Assembly: GCF_014199985.1 (NCBI RefSeq)
Contig: NZ_JACHOS010000025.1
Coordinates: 1-64,000 of the forward strand
Length of the DNA: 64,000 nt
Direction of reading: 5' to 3'
Origin: Methylorubrum rhodesianum
GTDB taxonomy: Bacteria; Pseudomonadota; Alphaproteobacteria; Rhizobiales; Beijerinckiaceae
Shown here: piece by piece, positions 45,420-52,986 of the stretch
How the letters are laid out: every line of letters begins with the position of its first letter
Numbering within the stretch: position 1 is the stretch's first letter
Translations under genes and position numbers: made by a program
Notes under the pieces: model-generated
Seen by the model: only the letters and a program-made list of their open reading frames with translations
Told to the model about the DNA's origin: nothing
Database searches by the model: none

Positions 45420-45941
45420 TCACCGCTCGCTGCGCTGACCCAGGGCGGCGTCGGCCGAGGCCGGCTTCGCCGCGTCCTTCGGGGTTTCCTTCGACCCCTC
45501 CTTGCCCCCGCCCTCCTGCCAGCGCCCCTGCGCCTTGAGGGCGTCCGCGACCTCGCGGGGCATGTAGTTCTCGTCGTGCTTGGCCAGCACGGTGTCGGCC
45601 CGGAACACGCCGCCGGCATCGAGCGTGCCCTCGGCGACGATGCCCTGTCCCTCGCGGAACAGATCGGGCAGCAGGCCGCGATACTGCACCGGAACCGTGG
45701 CGTTGGTGTCGGTCACGGCAAACTCGACGTTCTGGTCGGACCCGCGCTTCACCGAACCATCCTTGACGAGGCCGCCGAGACGGAACCGCGTGCCCGGCGC
45801 GACGCCCTGCGCCGCCACCTCGGCGGGGGAGCGGAAGAACACGATCGAGCCGCTCATGGCCGACAGGATCAGCCCGAGCGCCAGCGCCAGCACGGCGCCG
45901 CAGGCGGCGATGAGGATCAGGCGGCGGCTCTTGCGGGTCAC
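45420..45941 (-). CDS. ccmE: Cytochrome c maturation haem chaperone CcmE (CycJ)
   Basis: A 173-residue membrane-anchored haem chaperone. It has an N-terminal helix (LILIAACGAVLALALGLIL), an OB-fold, and the covalent haem-binding histidine in VLAKHDENYMP. It carries haem from CcmC to CcmF. The C-terminal ~40 residues form a long charged tail (GGGKEGSKETPKDAAKP) after the conserved region. GTG 45941 is the start; 170 bases separate it from ccmI. Confidence 0.95.
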   Translation of the reverse strand: MTRKSRRLILIAACGAVLALALGLILSAMSGSIVFFRSPAEVAAQGVAPGTRFRLGGLVKDGSVKRGSDQNVEFAVTDTNATVPVQYRGLLPDLFREGQGIVAEGTLDAGGVFRADTVLAKHDENYMPREVADALKAQGRWQEGGGKEGSKETPKDAAKPASADAALGQRSER

Positions 45942-46111
45942 GACGGTTCCGTCCCGGTTCGTCGGATTCTTCTCGTCCCGTCAGGCTGCGAGAGCCTGAA
46001 GGCGGTCCGACGTCTACGATTGATCGAGACCGGTTTCGGCCCGACCGCCCGCCGGGTCAAGGTTGGATGGGCGGGACCGATTGTCAGGGGACGCGGTCCG
46101 CCGCGGTCCCG

Positions 46112-47650
46112 CTAGGGCTGGACGGGGCTCAGGCCGAGCTCCTTGCCCAGCGCATCGAGGCGCTCCACCGCGGTCGGGTTGGCGGCGAGCGCCATCTTGG
46201 CCCGGTCGAGCGCCTGGGCGGCGGCGGCGCGGTCCCCGAGGATGCCGTAGGAGCGCACGAGCCGCATCCACTCGTCGGCGGAGCCGCCCTTGGCGGCGAG
46301 CCGCCGGTCGAGACTCGCGACCATGCCGCGGATCGCCGCCTCGCGCTCGGCCGGCGGCATCGCCTTGATCGCGGCCGCGGCGGCGTCGGGCTCGGCCGCG
46401 GGCTTGTCACCGGGCTTGTCGCTGGTCCTGTCGCCGGCCTCCGGCTTTGGCGGCGCGCCGGCCCCGGGCAGACCGAGTTCGTGGGCCTGCGCGTCGAAGC
46501 GGGCCAGGGCCTCGCGGTCGTCGCGGAACGCCTTGCGCGCCCGCTCCAGGGCATCGAGCGCCTTGTCGCGCTCGCCGAGCACCGCGTGGGAGCGCACGAG
46601 GCGCAACCATTCGTCGGCGGAGCCGCCCTGCTTGGCCAAACGGCGCTCCAGCCCCTCGACCATGCCGCGGATCGCGTCGATCCGCTCGGAGGGCGGCAGG
46701 GCCTGGATGTTGCTGCCGGGCCCGGCCACCGGCGCATCGACCTTCGGCCCCTCCCCGTTCCCCTCGGCCTTGGGCTCGGCGGCGGTCTCACCCTTCAGCC
46801 GGGCGAGGTTGTCCCGCACCGTCGGCAGCCACGGCGCATCCGCGGGCGCGGCGGCCGCCATCGCCTCGAGCCGCCGCACGGCGCCGGCCACGTCGCCGGA
46901 CTGCTCGTCGCCGCGGGCGAGATAGAACTGGGGCTTGGCCGCCTTCGGGTCGGCGGCGAGCGCCCGGCCCAGCACCTTGCGCGCCTCCGGCGAGACCGTG
47001 CCGTCGGCCGCCGCGACCAGGGCCTCGCCCCAGTCGGACAGGGCTTGGGCGTCCTCGCCCTTGAGGCGTACGAGGGCGGCGTAGGCGCGGGCCGCGTCGT
47101 CGAAGCGTCCGAGCCGCATGTAGACCGGTCCGAGCACGCTCCAGCCGCGGGCATCGTCCGGGTGGTTGGCGAGCCGTGCCTCGATCTGGCCGATGGCGGT
47201 CATCAGGTCCTGGGCGCCCGCCCGGGTCGCCTTACGGTCGGCATCGGTCTGCGAGGGGAGGTTCGGCGAGCCGTAGAGGCCGTACACGACGAGCGCGACG
47301 AGGGGGATGGTCGAGAGCGCGAAGGCGGAGGCCGCCCGACGCTGACGCAGGTGCGGCTCGGCGATCGGCGCGGCGCCCGATGCGTCGGCCCGCTCCTCGC
47401 GGCTCGCCCGCAGCAGCCGGCGCGCGGCCTCGGCCCGCGCGGCCTCGGCCTCGGCCGGGGCAATGAGGCCGCGGCCGAGATCGCGCTCGATCTCGGCGAG
47501 CTGATCCTCGTAGAAGCCGGTCTCGGTCGCGAGACCGTCGCCCGCCGCCTCGGGCGCAGCCCCCTGCCGGCGGCGCCGCGACATCGGCCAGAGCAGCGCG
47601 AACACAGCTGCGCCGGTCATGGCCGCCAGGATGAACCAGATCGCCGTCAT
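46112..47650 (-). CDS. ccmI: Cytochrome c maturation protein CcmI (CycH) with duplicated C-terminal module
   Basis: A 512-residue apocytochrome c chaperone. It has two N-terminal helices (AIWFILAAMTGAAVFALLW; ASAFALSTIPLVALVVYGLYG) flanking the conserved FYEDQLAEIERDLGRGLI segment. TPR repeats follow in the periplasm (DARGWSVLGPVYMRLGRFDD and onward). Two closely similar ~80-residue units at about 318-396 and 431-512 share AIRGMV, GGSADEW and LVRS, joined by a charged linker. This makes the protein longer than typical CcmI proteins. ATG 47650 is used; a TTG three codons upstream is possible. Confidence 0.92.
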   Translation of the reverse strand: MTAIWFILAAMTGAAVFALLWPMSRRRRQGAAPEAAGDGLATETGFYEDQLAEIERDLGRGLIAPAEAEAARAEAARRLLRASREERADASGAAPIAEPHLRQRRAASAFALSTIPLVALVVYGLYGSPNLPSQTDADRKATRAGAQDLMTAIGQIEARLANHPDDARGWSVLGPVYMRLGRFDDAARAYAALVRLKGEDAQALSDWGEALVAAADGTVSPEARKVLGRALAADPKAAKPQFYLARGDEQSGDVAGAVRRLEAMAAAAPADAPWLPTVRDNLARLKGETAAEPKAEGNGEGPKVDAPVAGPGSNIQALPPSERIDAIRGMVEGLERRLAKQGGSADEWLRLVRSHAVLGERDKALDALERARKAFRDDREALARFDAQAHELGLPGAGAPPKPEAGDRTSDKPGDKPAAEPDAAAAAIKAMPPAEREAAIRGMVASLDRRLAAKGGSADEWMRLVRSYGILGDRAAAAQALDRAKMALAANPTAVERLDALGKELGLSPVQP

Positions 47651-47797
47651 CAGACCCAAAGATTTAAGCTCGGCCCCGTGTAGAGCCCGAGCGGGGCCTG
47701 CACGACATCGCTTCCGGGTGACACGTCGTCACGCGCGGGTGAAGCATGGCCATAGCACAGGCGGGATGCAGCGTAACCTTCGCCGATCCATTGCCAC

Positions 47798-49213
47798 TCA
47801 ACGTTGTCCGGCACCGGCCGGCGCGTCGCCGGGCACCTCGATCACGGCGCGCAGGCCTCCGAGAGCCGCCGCCTCCAGCCGGAAGCGGCCGCGATAGAGC
47901 GCGGCGAGATCGGCGACGATCGACAGGCCGAGACCGGACCCGGGCTTGGTTTCGTCCAGGCGCCGGCCGCGCTTCAGCACCGCCGCCCGATCCTCTTCCG
48001 GCAGGCCCGGCCCGTCATCCTCCACGGCGACGAGGAGGTGGGGATAATCGTGCTCGCCCGTCGGCGCGGCGGAGATCGAGACCCGGCCCGCCGCCCATTT
48101 CGAGGCGTTGTCGACGAGATTGCCGATCATCTCCTCGAAATCCTGCTTCTCGCCGCGGAAGCGCAGGCCCGGCGGCACGTGGACCTCGTAGGCGATGTCC
48201 TTGTCGCGGTAGATTTTTCCGAATGTCCGGACCAGGCCGGCCAGCGCCGGCTCGACCTCGGTGGAGGTGCCGAGCGTGCCGGCGAGCGCCGCGGCGCGGG
48301 CGCGGTCGAGATGGTAGTTCACCTGGTCGCGCATCACCGCCGCCTGCTCGCGGATCTTCTCCGACAACTCGGGCGGGGCGTCGCTGCCGCCGGCCTCGTT
48401 GACGATGATCGAGAGCGGGGTCTTGAGGGCGTGGGCGAGGTTGCCGACCTGGGTGCGGGCGCGTTCCAGGATCTCGCGGTTGGTCTCGATCAGGAGGTTG
48501 ATCTCGCCCGCCAGCGGAGCGATGTCGCGGGGATACTCGCCGTCGATCCGGTCGGCCTCGCCGCGGCGGATCGAGCCCAGCGCCGTGCGCAGCTTGCGCA
48601 AGGGGGCAAGGCCGAAGCGGATCTGCAGGAGCGCGGTCGCCGCGAGGGAGAAGCCGAGCAGACCGAAGGTCATGAACAGCGAGAAGCGGAAGCGCTCGAC
48701 GTCGTTGACGATCTCGTCGGCGGGTCCGGCCACCCGCACGGTGTAGCGGCCGTCGGCGCCGACATCGACGTCGCGCTCGACGATGCGCAGGGTCCGGTCG
48801 TCCTGCCCCTTGCCGTAGCCCTGGCGGATCTGGCCGATGGTGGCGGTGCCGGCCTGATCCGGCCCCTTCAGCGGCACGCCGACGAGCGAGCGCGAGGTGC
48901 GCAGATCCCGCGGCTTGGCGTCGGGCCGCCCGACCTGCCAGTACCAGCCCGACAGCGGCAGGTCGAAGCGCGGATCGCCCAGCGAGAAGGAGCGCGTCTC
49001 GGGCTCGCTCGGGCTGACGAGATCGGTGGCGAGGTTGTTGGCGAAGACGAGCAGGCGGCTGTCGAAGGCGCGCTCGGTGTTCTCGCGGTAGAGCGTGGTG
49101 AGGATGAAGGCCGCGATGACGAGGATCGCGGTGCTCGACAGGAACGAGGAGACCGCGAGCCGGACCGCGATCGAACGGCGGCGCAGGGGGAGCCAGGCGA
49201 GACGGTCGGTCAT
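47798..49213 (-). CDS. Sensor histidine kinase (FeuQ/PhoQ-like)
   Basis: A 471-residue membrane sensor. Two helices (VSSFLSSTAILVIAAFILTTLY and FMTFGLLGFSLAATALLQI) bracket a ~140-residue periplasmic domain. HAMP-like sequence, the phosphorylated histidine in VGNLAHALKTPLS, and the ATP-binding motifs NLVDNASKWA, DDGPGLP and GSGLGLSIV follow. It should pair with the OmpR-type regulator at 49945-50622. The two are separated by a toxin-antitoxin pair on the opposite strand, which is abnormal for an operon of this kind. Proximity to ccm genes recalls the rhizobial feuPQ-cycHJKL neighbourhood. Confidence 0.92.
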   Translation of the reverse strand: MTDRLAWLPLRRRSIAVRLAVSSFLSSTAILVIAAFILTTLYRENTERAFDSRLLVFANNLATDLVSPSEPETRSFSLGDPRFDLPLSGWYWQVGRPDAKPRDLRTSRSLVGVPLKGPDQAGTATIGQIRQGYGKGQDDRTLRIVERDVDVGADGRYTVRVAGPADEIVNDVERFRFSLFMTFGLLGFSLAATALLQIRFGLAPLRKLRTALGSIRRGEADRIDGEYPRDIAPLAGEINLLIETNREILERARTQVGNLAHALKTPLSIIVNEAGGSDAPPELSEKIREQAAVMRDQVNYHLDRARAAALAGTLGTSTEVEPALAGLVRTFGKIYRDKDIAYEVHVPPGLRFRGEKQDFEEMIGNLVDNASKWAAGRVSISAAPTGEHDYPHLLVAVEDDGPGLPEEDRAAVLKRGRRLDETKPGSGLGLSIVADLAALYRGRFRLEAAALGGLRAVIEVPGDAPAGAGQR

Positions 49214-49305
49214 GAATCCTGGCTCGAATCTCGGCTCGCTCGCATAGGCGCGGGCATGTACATCATGCGCACCGAGTTTCTACACCGCCCGCCGGCGAGA
49301 CGCTC

Positions 49306-49542
49306 ATGGCCCTGCATATCCGCGATGCGGAGACGGACCGCCTCGTCCGCCTCCTGGCCGAGCGGAAGGGAGTTCCGCTCATGGAAGCCGTCAAGCTCGC
49401 CGTCCTCAACGAGTTGGAGCGGGAGGAGCGCCGCCCCGGCCTGTGGGAGCGGCTGAAACCTCTGCACGAGCGCGTGGCCGCGCGGCCCTCCACGGGTCTC
49501 GAGGCCGACAAGGCCTTCTTCGACGGGCTGAACGACGAGTGA
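49306..49542 (+). CDS. vapB: VapB-type antitoxin (second TA pair)
   Basis: A 78-residue antitoxin of the same family as the first pair: DNA-binding N-terminus (LHIRDAETDRLVRLLAERKG) and a charged toxin-wrapping tail. ATG 49306 is preceded by GAGA. An ATGTACAT palindrome (49256-49263) upstream shares ATGTACA with the first pair. It is transcribed against both flanking genes, and its start is only 92 bases from the kinase start, so the two promoters share this short interval. Confidence 0.85.
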   Translation: MALHIRDAETDRLVRLLAERKGVPLMEAVKLAVLNELEREERRPGLWERLKPLHERVAARPSTGLEADKAFFDGLNDE

Positions 49543-49940
49543 TGTTCGTCGATGCCTCCGCCCTGATCGCGATCATCACGGAAGAGCCGGAAGGACGGGC
49601 CCTCGCCGAACGTCGCGAAGCGGCGGACCTGCCGATCACCTCGCCGGTTGCCGTCTACGGGGCGGCCCTCGGCATCGCCCGCAAGAAGCAGGGTGGGCTC
49701 GAGGCGGCCAGAGCGGATGTCGCGATGCTGCTCGATCTCGCCCGGATCAGTCTCGTCCCGATCACGCCGGAGGATGCGGAGCGGGCGTTGGACGCCTTCG
49801 GGCGCTACGACAAGGGAACGGGGCATCCGGCTCGCCTGAATATGGGCGACGGCTTCGCCTACGCGGCTGCGCAAGGTCACGGCGTTCCGCTCCTCTACGA
49901 GGGAGAGGATTTCGCGCTCACCGACCTCGGCGGCCCATAG
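49542..49940 (+). CDS. vapC: VapC-type PIN-domain ribonuclease toxin (second TA pair)
   Basis: A 132-residue PIN-domain toxin with the acidic residues in MFVDASALI and LNMGDGFAYAAA. It is homologous to the 17641 toxin (shared pattern F-x-R-Y-x-K-G-x-G-H-P-A), so the window holds two divergent members of one TA family. ATG 49542 overlaps the vapB stop by one base (TGATG). The stop lies 4 bases from the convergent response-regulator stop, so the pair fits exactly between the two signalling genes. Confidence 0.88.
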   Translation: MFVDASALIAIITEEPEGRALAERREAADLPITSPVAVYGAALGIARKKQGGLEAARADVAMLLDLARISLVPITPEDAERALDAFGRYDKGTGHPARLNMGDGFAYAAAQGHGVPLLYEGEDFALTDLGGP

Positions 49941-49944
49941 GGTC

Positions 49945-50622
<678 letters not shown>

Positions 50623-50671
50623 GGTCGTCACTCCTCATCCGGGGCGGCGATGGACGCCCCTACAGGTGCCC

Positions 50672-51043
50672 TCACCATTGCCCGCTCACCTGCCCCGACT
50701 GGGCATCGACCATGACGTGCATGAATTGCCCGTCCCGGCGCAAGGCCGTCAGCAGGTAGACGAGCCCCGCCTCGTGGCGGCACAGGCTCGCCCGCTGGAT
50801 CTCGGCGCGGGGAACGATCTGACGCGCCGCGCGGATTGCGGCGATGGGCGCCACGACGCGCTTCTCGGCCACCGCCTCGCGCAGGTCGGCGGGCGACAGG
50901 CAATCGTCGCCGCGGTTCAGCGGCTCCCGCTGCGCCGGCACGGGCGCGAGGGCCCCGGTCTCCTCGGCGAGCGGGCCGACCGCCCCCGCCGCGAGAACCG
51001 CGGCGGTCGAGACGACGATCAGCAGGGCGAGAGCTTGGCGCAT
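50672..51043 (-). CDS. PepSY-domain periplasmic protein
   Basis: A 123-residue exported protein (signal peptide LALLIVVSTAAVLAAGAVG) with a PepSY-like domain (LSPADLREAVAEKRVVAP and ASLCRHEAGLVYLLTALRRD, ending in VMVDAQSGQVSG). Small PepSY proteins often lie next to PhoPQ/FeuPQ-type regulators and are thought to modulate the sensor or a periplasmic protease. ATG 51043 starts the signal peptide; the frame open to 51235 has no supported start. Confidence 0.82.
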   Translation of the reverse strand: MRQALALLIVVSTAAVLAAGAVGPLAEETGALAPVPAQREPLNRGDDCLSPADLREAVAEKRVVAPIAAIRAARQIVPRAEIQRASLCRHEAGLVYLLTALRRDGQFMHVMVDAQSGQVSGQW

Positions 51044-51231
51044 CGAGGATGACTGTCGCGCCAGCGCACTGAATGCGCCCTGAATGTTTGCAAGCGCGGG
51101 CGCCCTCGGTGATGGGCTCGGCGTGAAAGCTGTCTTACGGTCGGGGGCCATGTCCGAAGTCGGCGCTGTTGCCGGAGACAAGGCGGGATCGGCCCCGGAG
51201 TTCCCCGCCGGGGACGGGCCGGACATTCGCC

Positions 51232-51468
51232 TCACGCCGCCCCCTCGGCCCTCGCACGAAGGCGGCGCTCGCCGCAGATCCGCAGCGAGAGGTGTGCCAG
51301 ATCTCCGCTGTCGATCGCATCGAGCGCGGCCCGGCGCAGAGCGATCAGCGAGCGCTCGAAGCCGTGGCGCGCCGCCTCCAGGCGTCCGGCGGCGGCGCGG
51401 GAGCGGCTCCGGCGCGAGAGCCTCCGCCCGGCGGGGGCCGTGCCGGTGGCGGGCGCTTGGGCAGGCAT
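51232..51468 (-). CDS. Small basic protein, unknown
   Basis: A 78-residue arginine/alanine-rich protein without a recognised domain; the central part (LEAARHGFERSLIALRRAAL) is predicted helical. ATG 51468 has an ideal ribosome site, GGGAG 6 bases upstream, and lies 20 bases after the preceding gene's stop, which is the main support that it is real. It is the last of three small same-strand genes. Confidence 0.5.
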   Translation of the reverse strand: MPAQAPATGTAPAGRRLSRRSRSRAAAGRLEAARHGFERSLIALRRAALDAIDSGDLAHLSLRICGERRLRARAEGAA

Positions 51469-51488
51469 GGGTTTCTCCCGGGGATGGG

Positions 51489-51842
51489 TCAGAGGTTCGT
51501 CCGGTGTTGCAACTCGCCGATGCGCCGCAGGAGATCCTCGAACCGTTCCCGCGCGCGCTCGTCGCTGCTCGCGACCGCGCGGGCGGTCTCGCCCGTGAGC
51601 CGGACCAGATCCTCTAGCACGCGGGTGCGGCTCTCCAGGGCGGCGGCCACGGCGGCGTTGGTCTGAGAGGCCCGCTCCAGGGCCGCGGCGGTGGCCCCCG
51701 TCTCGGCGATGCGCGCCTCCAGCACCCGCAGGCCGTCGCGGTAGAGGTGGAGGCAGGCCAGCCCCAGCAGCACCGCGACGATCCAGCCGGCGCCGCCATC
51801 GGCGAAGAGGAGGCGCGCGGCCTCCGCGGCGATCTTGTCCAT
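51489..51842 (-). CDS. Small membrane protein with coiled-coil domain, unknown
   Basis: A 117-residue protein with one N-terminal helix (GGAGWIVAVLLGLACLHLY) followed by a long heptad-patterned region (about 38-115, LEARIAETGATAAALERASQ and onward) predicted to form a coiled coil. The layout recalls small phage inner-membrane or spanin-like proteins and some secretion accessory proteins, but no family was recognised. ATG 51842 has GGGAG 8 bases upstream. It is the middle gene of a compact three-gene run. Confidence 0.6.
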   Translation of the reverse strand: MDKIAAEAARLLFADGGAGWIVAVLLGLACLHLYRDGLRVLEARIAETGATAAALERASQTNAAVAAALESRTRVLEDLVRLTGETARAVASSDERARERFEDLLRRIGELQHRTNL

Positions 51843-51904
51843 GGGTCCTGCTCCCGACACGAACCGCCGGATCGTCGGTCGCGGAGGAGCGCGACGTCGG
51901 CAGG

Positions 51905-52108
51905 TCAGATCGTCTCGCGGGCCTCCCGCGCGAGCCCGCGCCCCAGGACGCGCTCCAGCGCCGGCTCGAGGGTGTTGCCGACGGTCGCCGCCGCTTCCAG
52001 CGGAAGCGTCCGGAACACCTTCTGCGCGACGCCCTCGCCGCCGCTCGCCGCCCGGAGCAGCCAGGCCGGCGCCTGATCGAGTGCCCGCTGTGTAGCGCGA
52101 CCTAACAT
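51905..52108 (-). CDS. Small helical protein, unknown
   Basis: A 67-residue product, helical and alanine/leucine-rich, with no recognised domain. ATG 52108 has GAGGA 5 bases upstream, so translation is likely. It is the first gene of the three-gene small-protein run and its start lies right at the edge of an AT-rich junction (52109-52262), which may be the boundary between backbone and accessory DNA. Confidence 0.5.
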   Translation of the reverse strand: MLGRATQRALDQAPAWLLRAASGGEGVAQKVFRTLPLEAAATVGNTLEPALERVLGRGLAREARETI

Positions 52109-52262
52109 TTAATTCCTCAAATCCGGCAAGCCCTTGATGCGGCGTGCGGAGCGTTATCTATTTTCTATTCCTATCATCACGAAGTCGTGTCCTCAAATGG
52201 CTCAATGACTTTTATCTCTAAATCATCACTATATCTCATATTTTGGCATCTAAGAAAAACTC

Positions 52263-52526
52263 CTATCTGTAGCTGTCGATCTTCCAAAACCCCGGCAGCA
52301 GATGGAGATCGGTAATCGGCGAAGTGGCCTTGATGCCGTCTCCAAGATCATCGATCGTGGGATCATCCCCAGCCAGCGTCAGCGCATCGAGTCTGCGGCC
52401 GAGCGTCGCCACGTTGTGGAAGAGCGCCGCTGCCGACGTGCCCCAGAGCGTCGTTCCATCGGGGCCGGACAGGGCGGACCCCAGGATGCCGGGGATCAGG
52501 ACGACGACGTTCGAGTATCCAGCCAT
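52263..52526 (-). pseudogene. Truncated LCAT/PGAP1-like lipase (alpha/beta hydrolase) fragment
   Basis: Only the first 87 residues survive. NVVVLIPGILGSALSGPDG followed by TTLWGTSAAAL is the oxyanion-hole start of lecithin:cholesterol-acyltransferase-like lipases, and the fragment ends SPITDLHLLPGFWKIDSYR then stop. The nucleophile Gly-x-Ser-x-Gly and the rest of the domain are missing. The DNA after the stop (52109-52262) is AT-rich and unrelated, so the 3' part was lost by a rearrangement. The start is good (GGAG 5 bases before ATG 52526). It lies downstream of a small gene and the AAA/M41 gene on the same strand and was probably part of their operon. Confidence 0.75.
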
Positions 52527-52776
52527 GCCTGCTCCGATACGAAAACACTGGCCGGTCCGAATACCGCGTCGGCGCGGCTCCTGTGGAAGGGCATCGTCCA
52601 CGCCAGCATATGTTCCTGTTTTGTTCCAACAACGGGTTCTGGCCTTGTGAACGAGGCGGTCTCCCGAGTGACCCGCCCCCGTCGGAGGGGCCGCCTTCCG
52701 GCATGCCTTTCGCACCCCTGATTTTTGATCCTGACCCTGCACCCATTTGGAATTCGAGCCATCCGATAGAGGCGGA

Positions 52777-52986
52777 TCACAGACGCTTGTCGGTCGATCG
52801 CTGCGCCCGACGATGGTCCGAGTCCAGCCGGCGGTTCTCGAACTCAACTCTCTTCCGGACGATCTCGGCTAGAGCCTCGATGACCACCTCGCGGTCGCCG
52901 TCGAGGATTTCGCACAGCGCGTCGATCGCTTCCGAGAGCGGTTGCAGGTCGCCGATGTCCAGGGCGGATGGTGGCAGCGCGAACAT
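52777..52986 (-). CDS. Small acidic helical protein coupled to the AAA/M41 protease gene
   Basis: A 69-residue protein (ALPPSALDIGDLQPLSEAID onward) predicted to be helical, ending in a basic tail; no family recognised. ATG 52986 overlaps the protease stop by one base, with GAGGAG 5 bases upstream, so it is almost certainly translated with the protease. A role as adaptor, inhibitor or substrate of the protease is a guess from coupling only. Confidence 0.7.
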   Translation of the reverse strand: MFALPPSALDIGDLQPLSEAIDALCEILDGDREVVIEALAEIVRKRVEFENRRLDSDHRRAQRSTDKRL

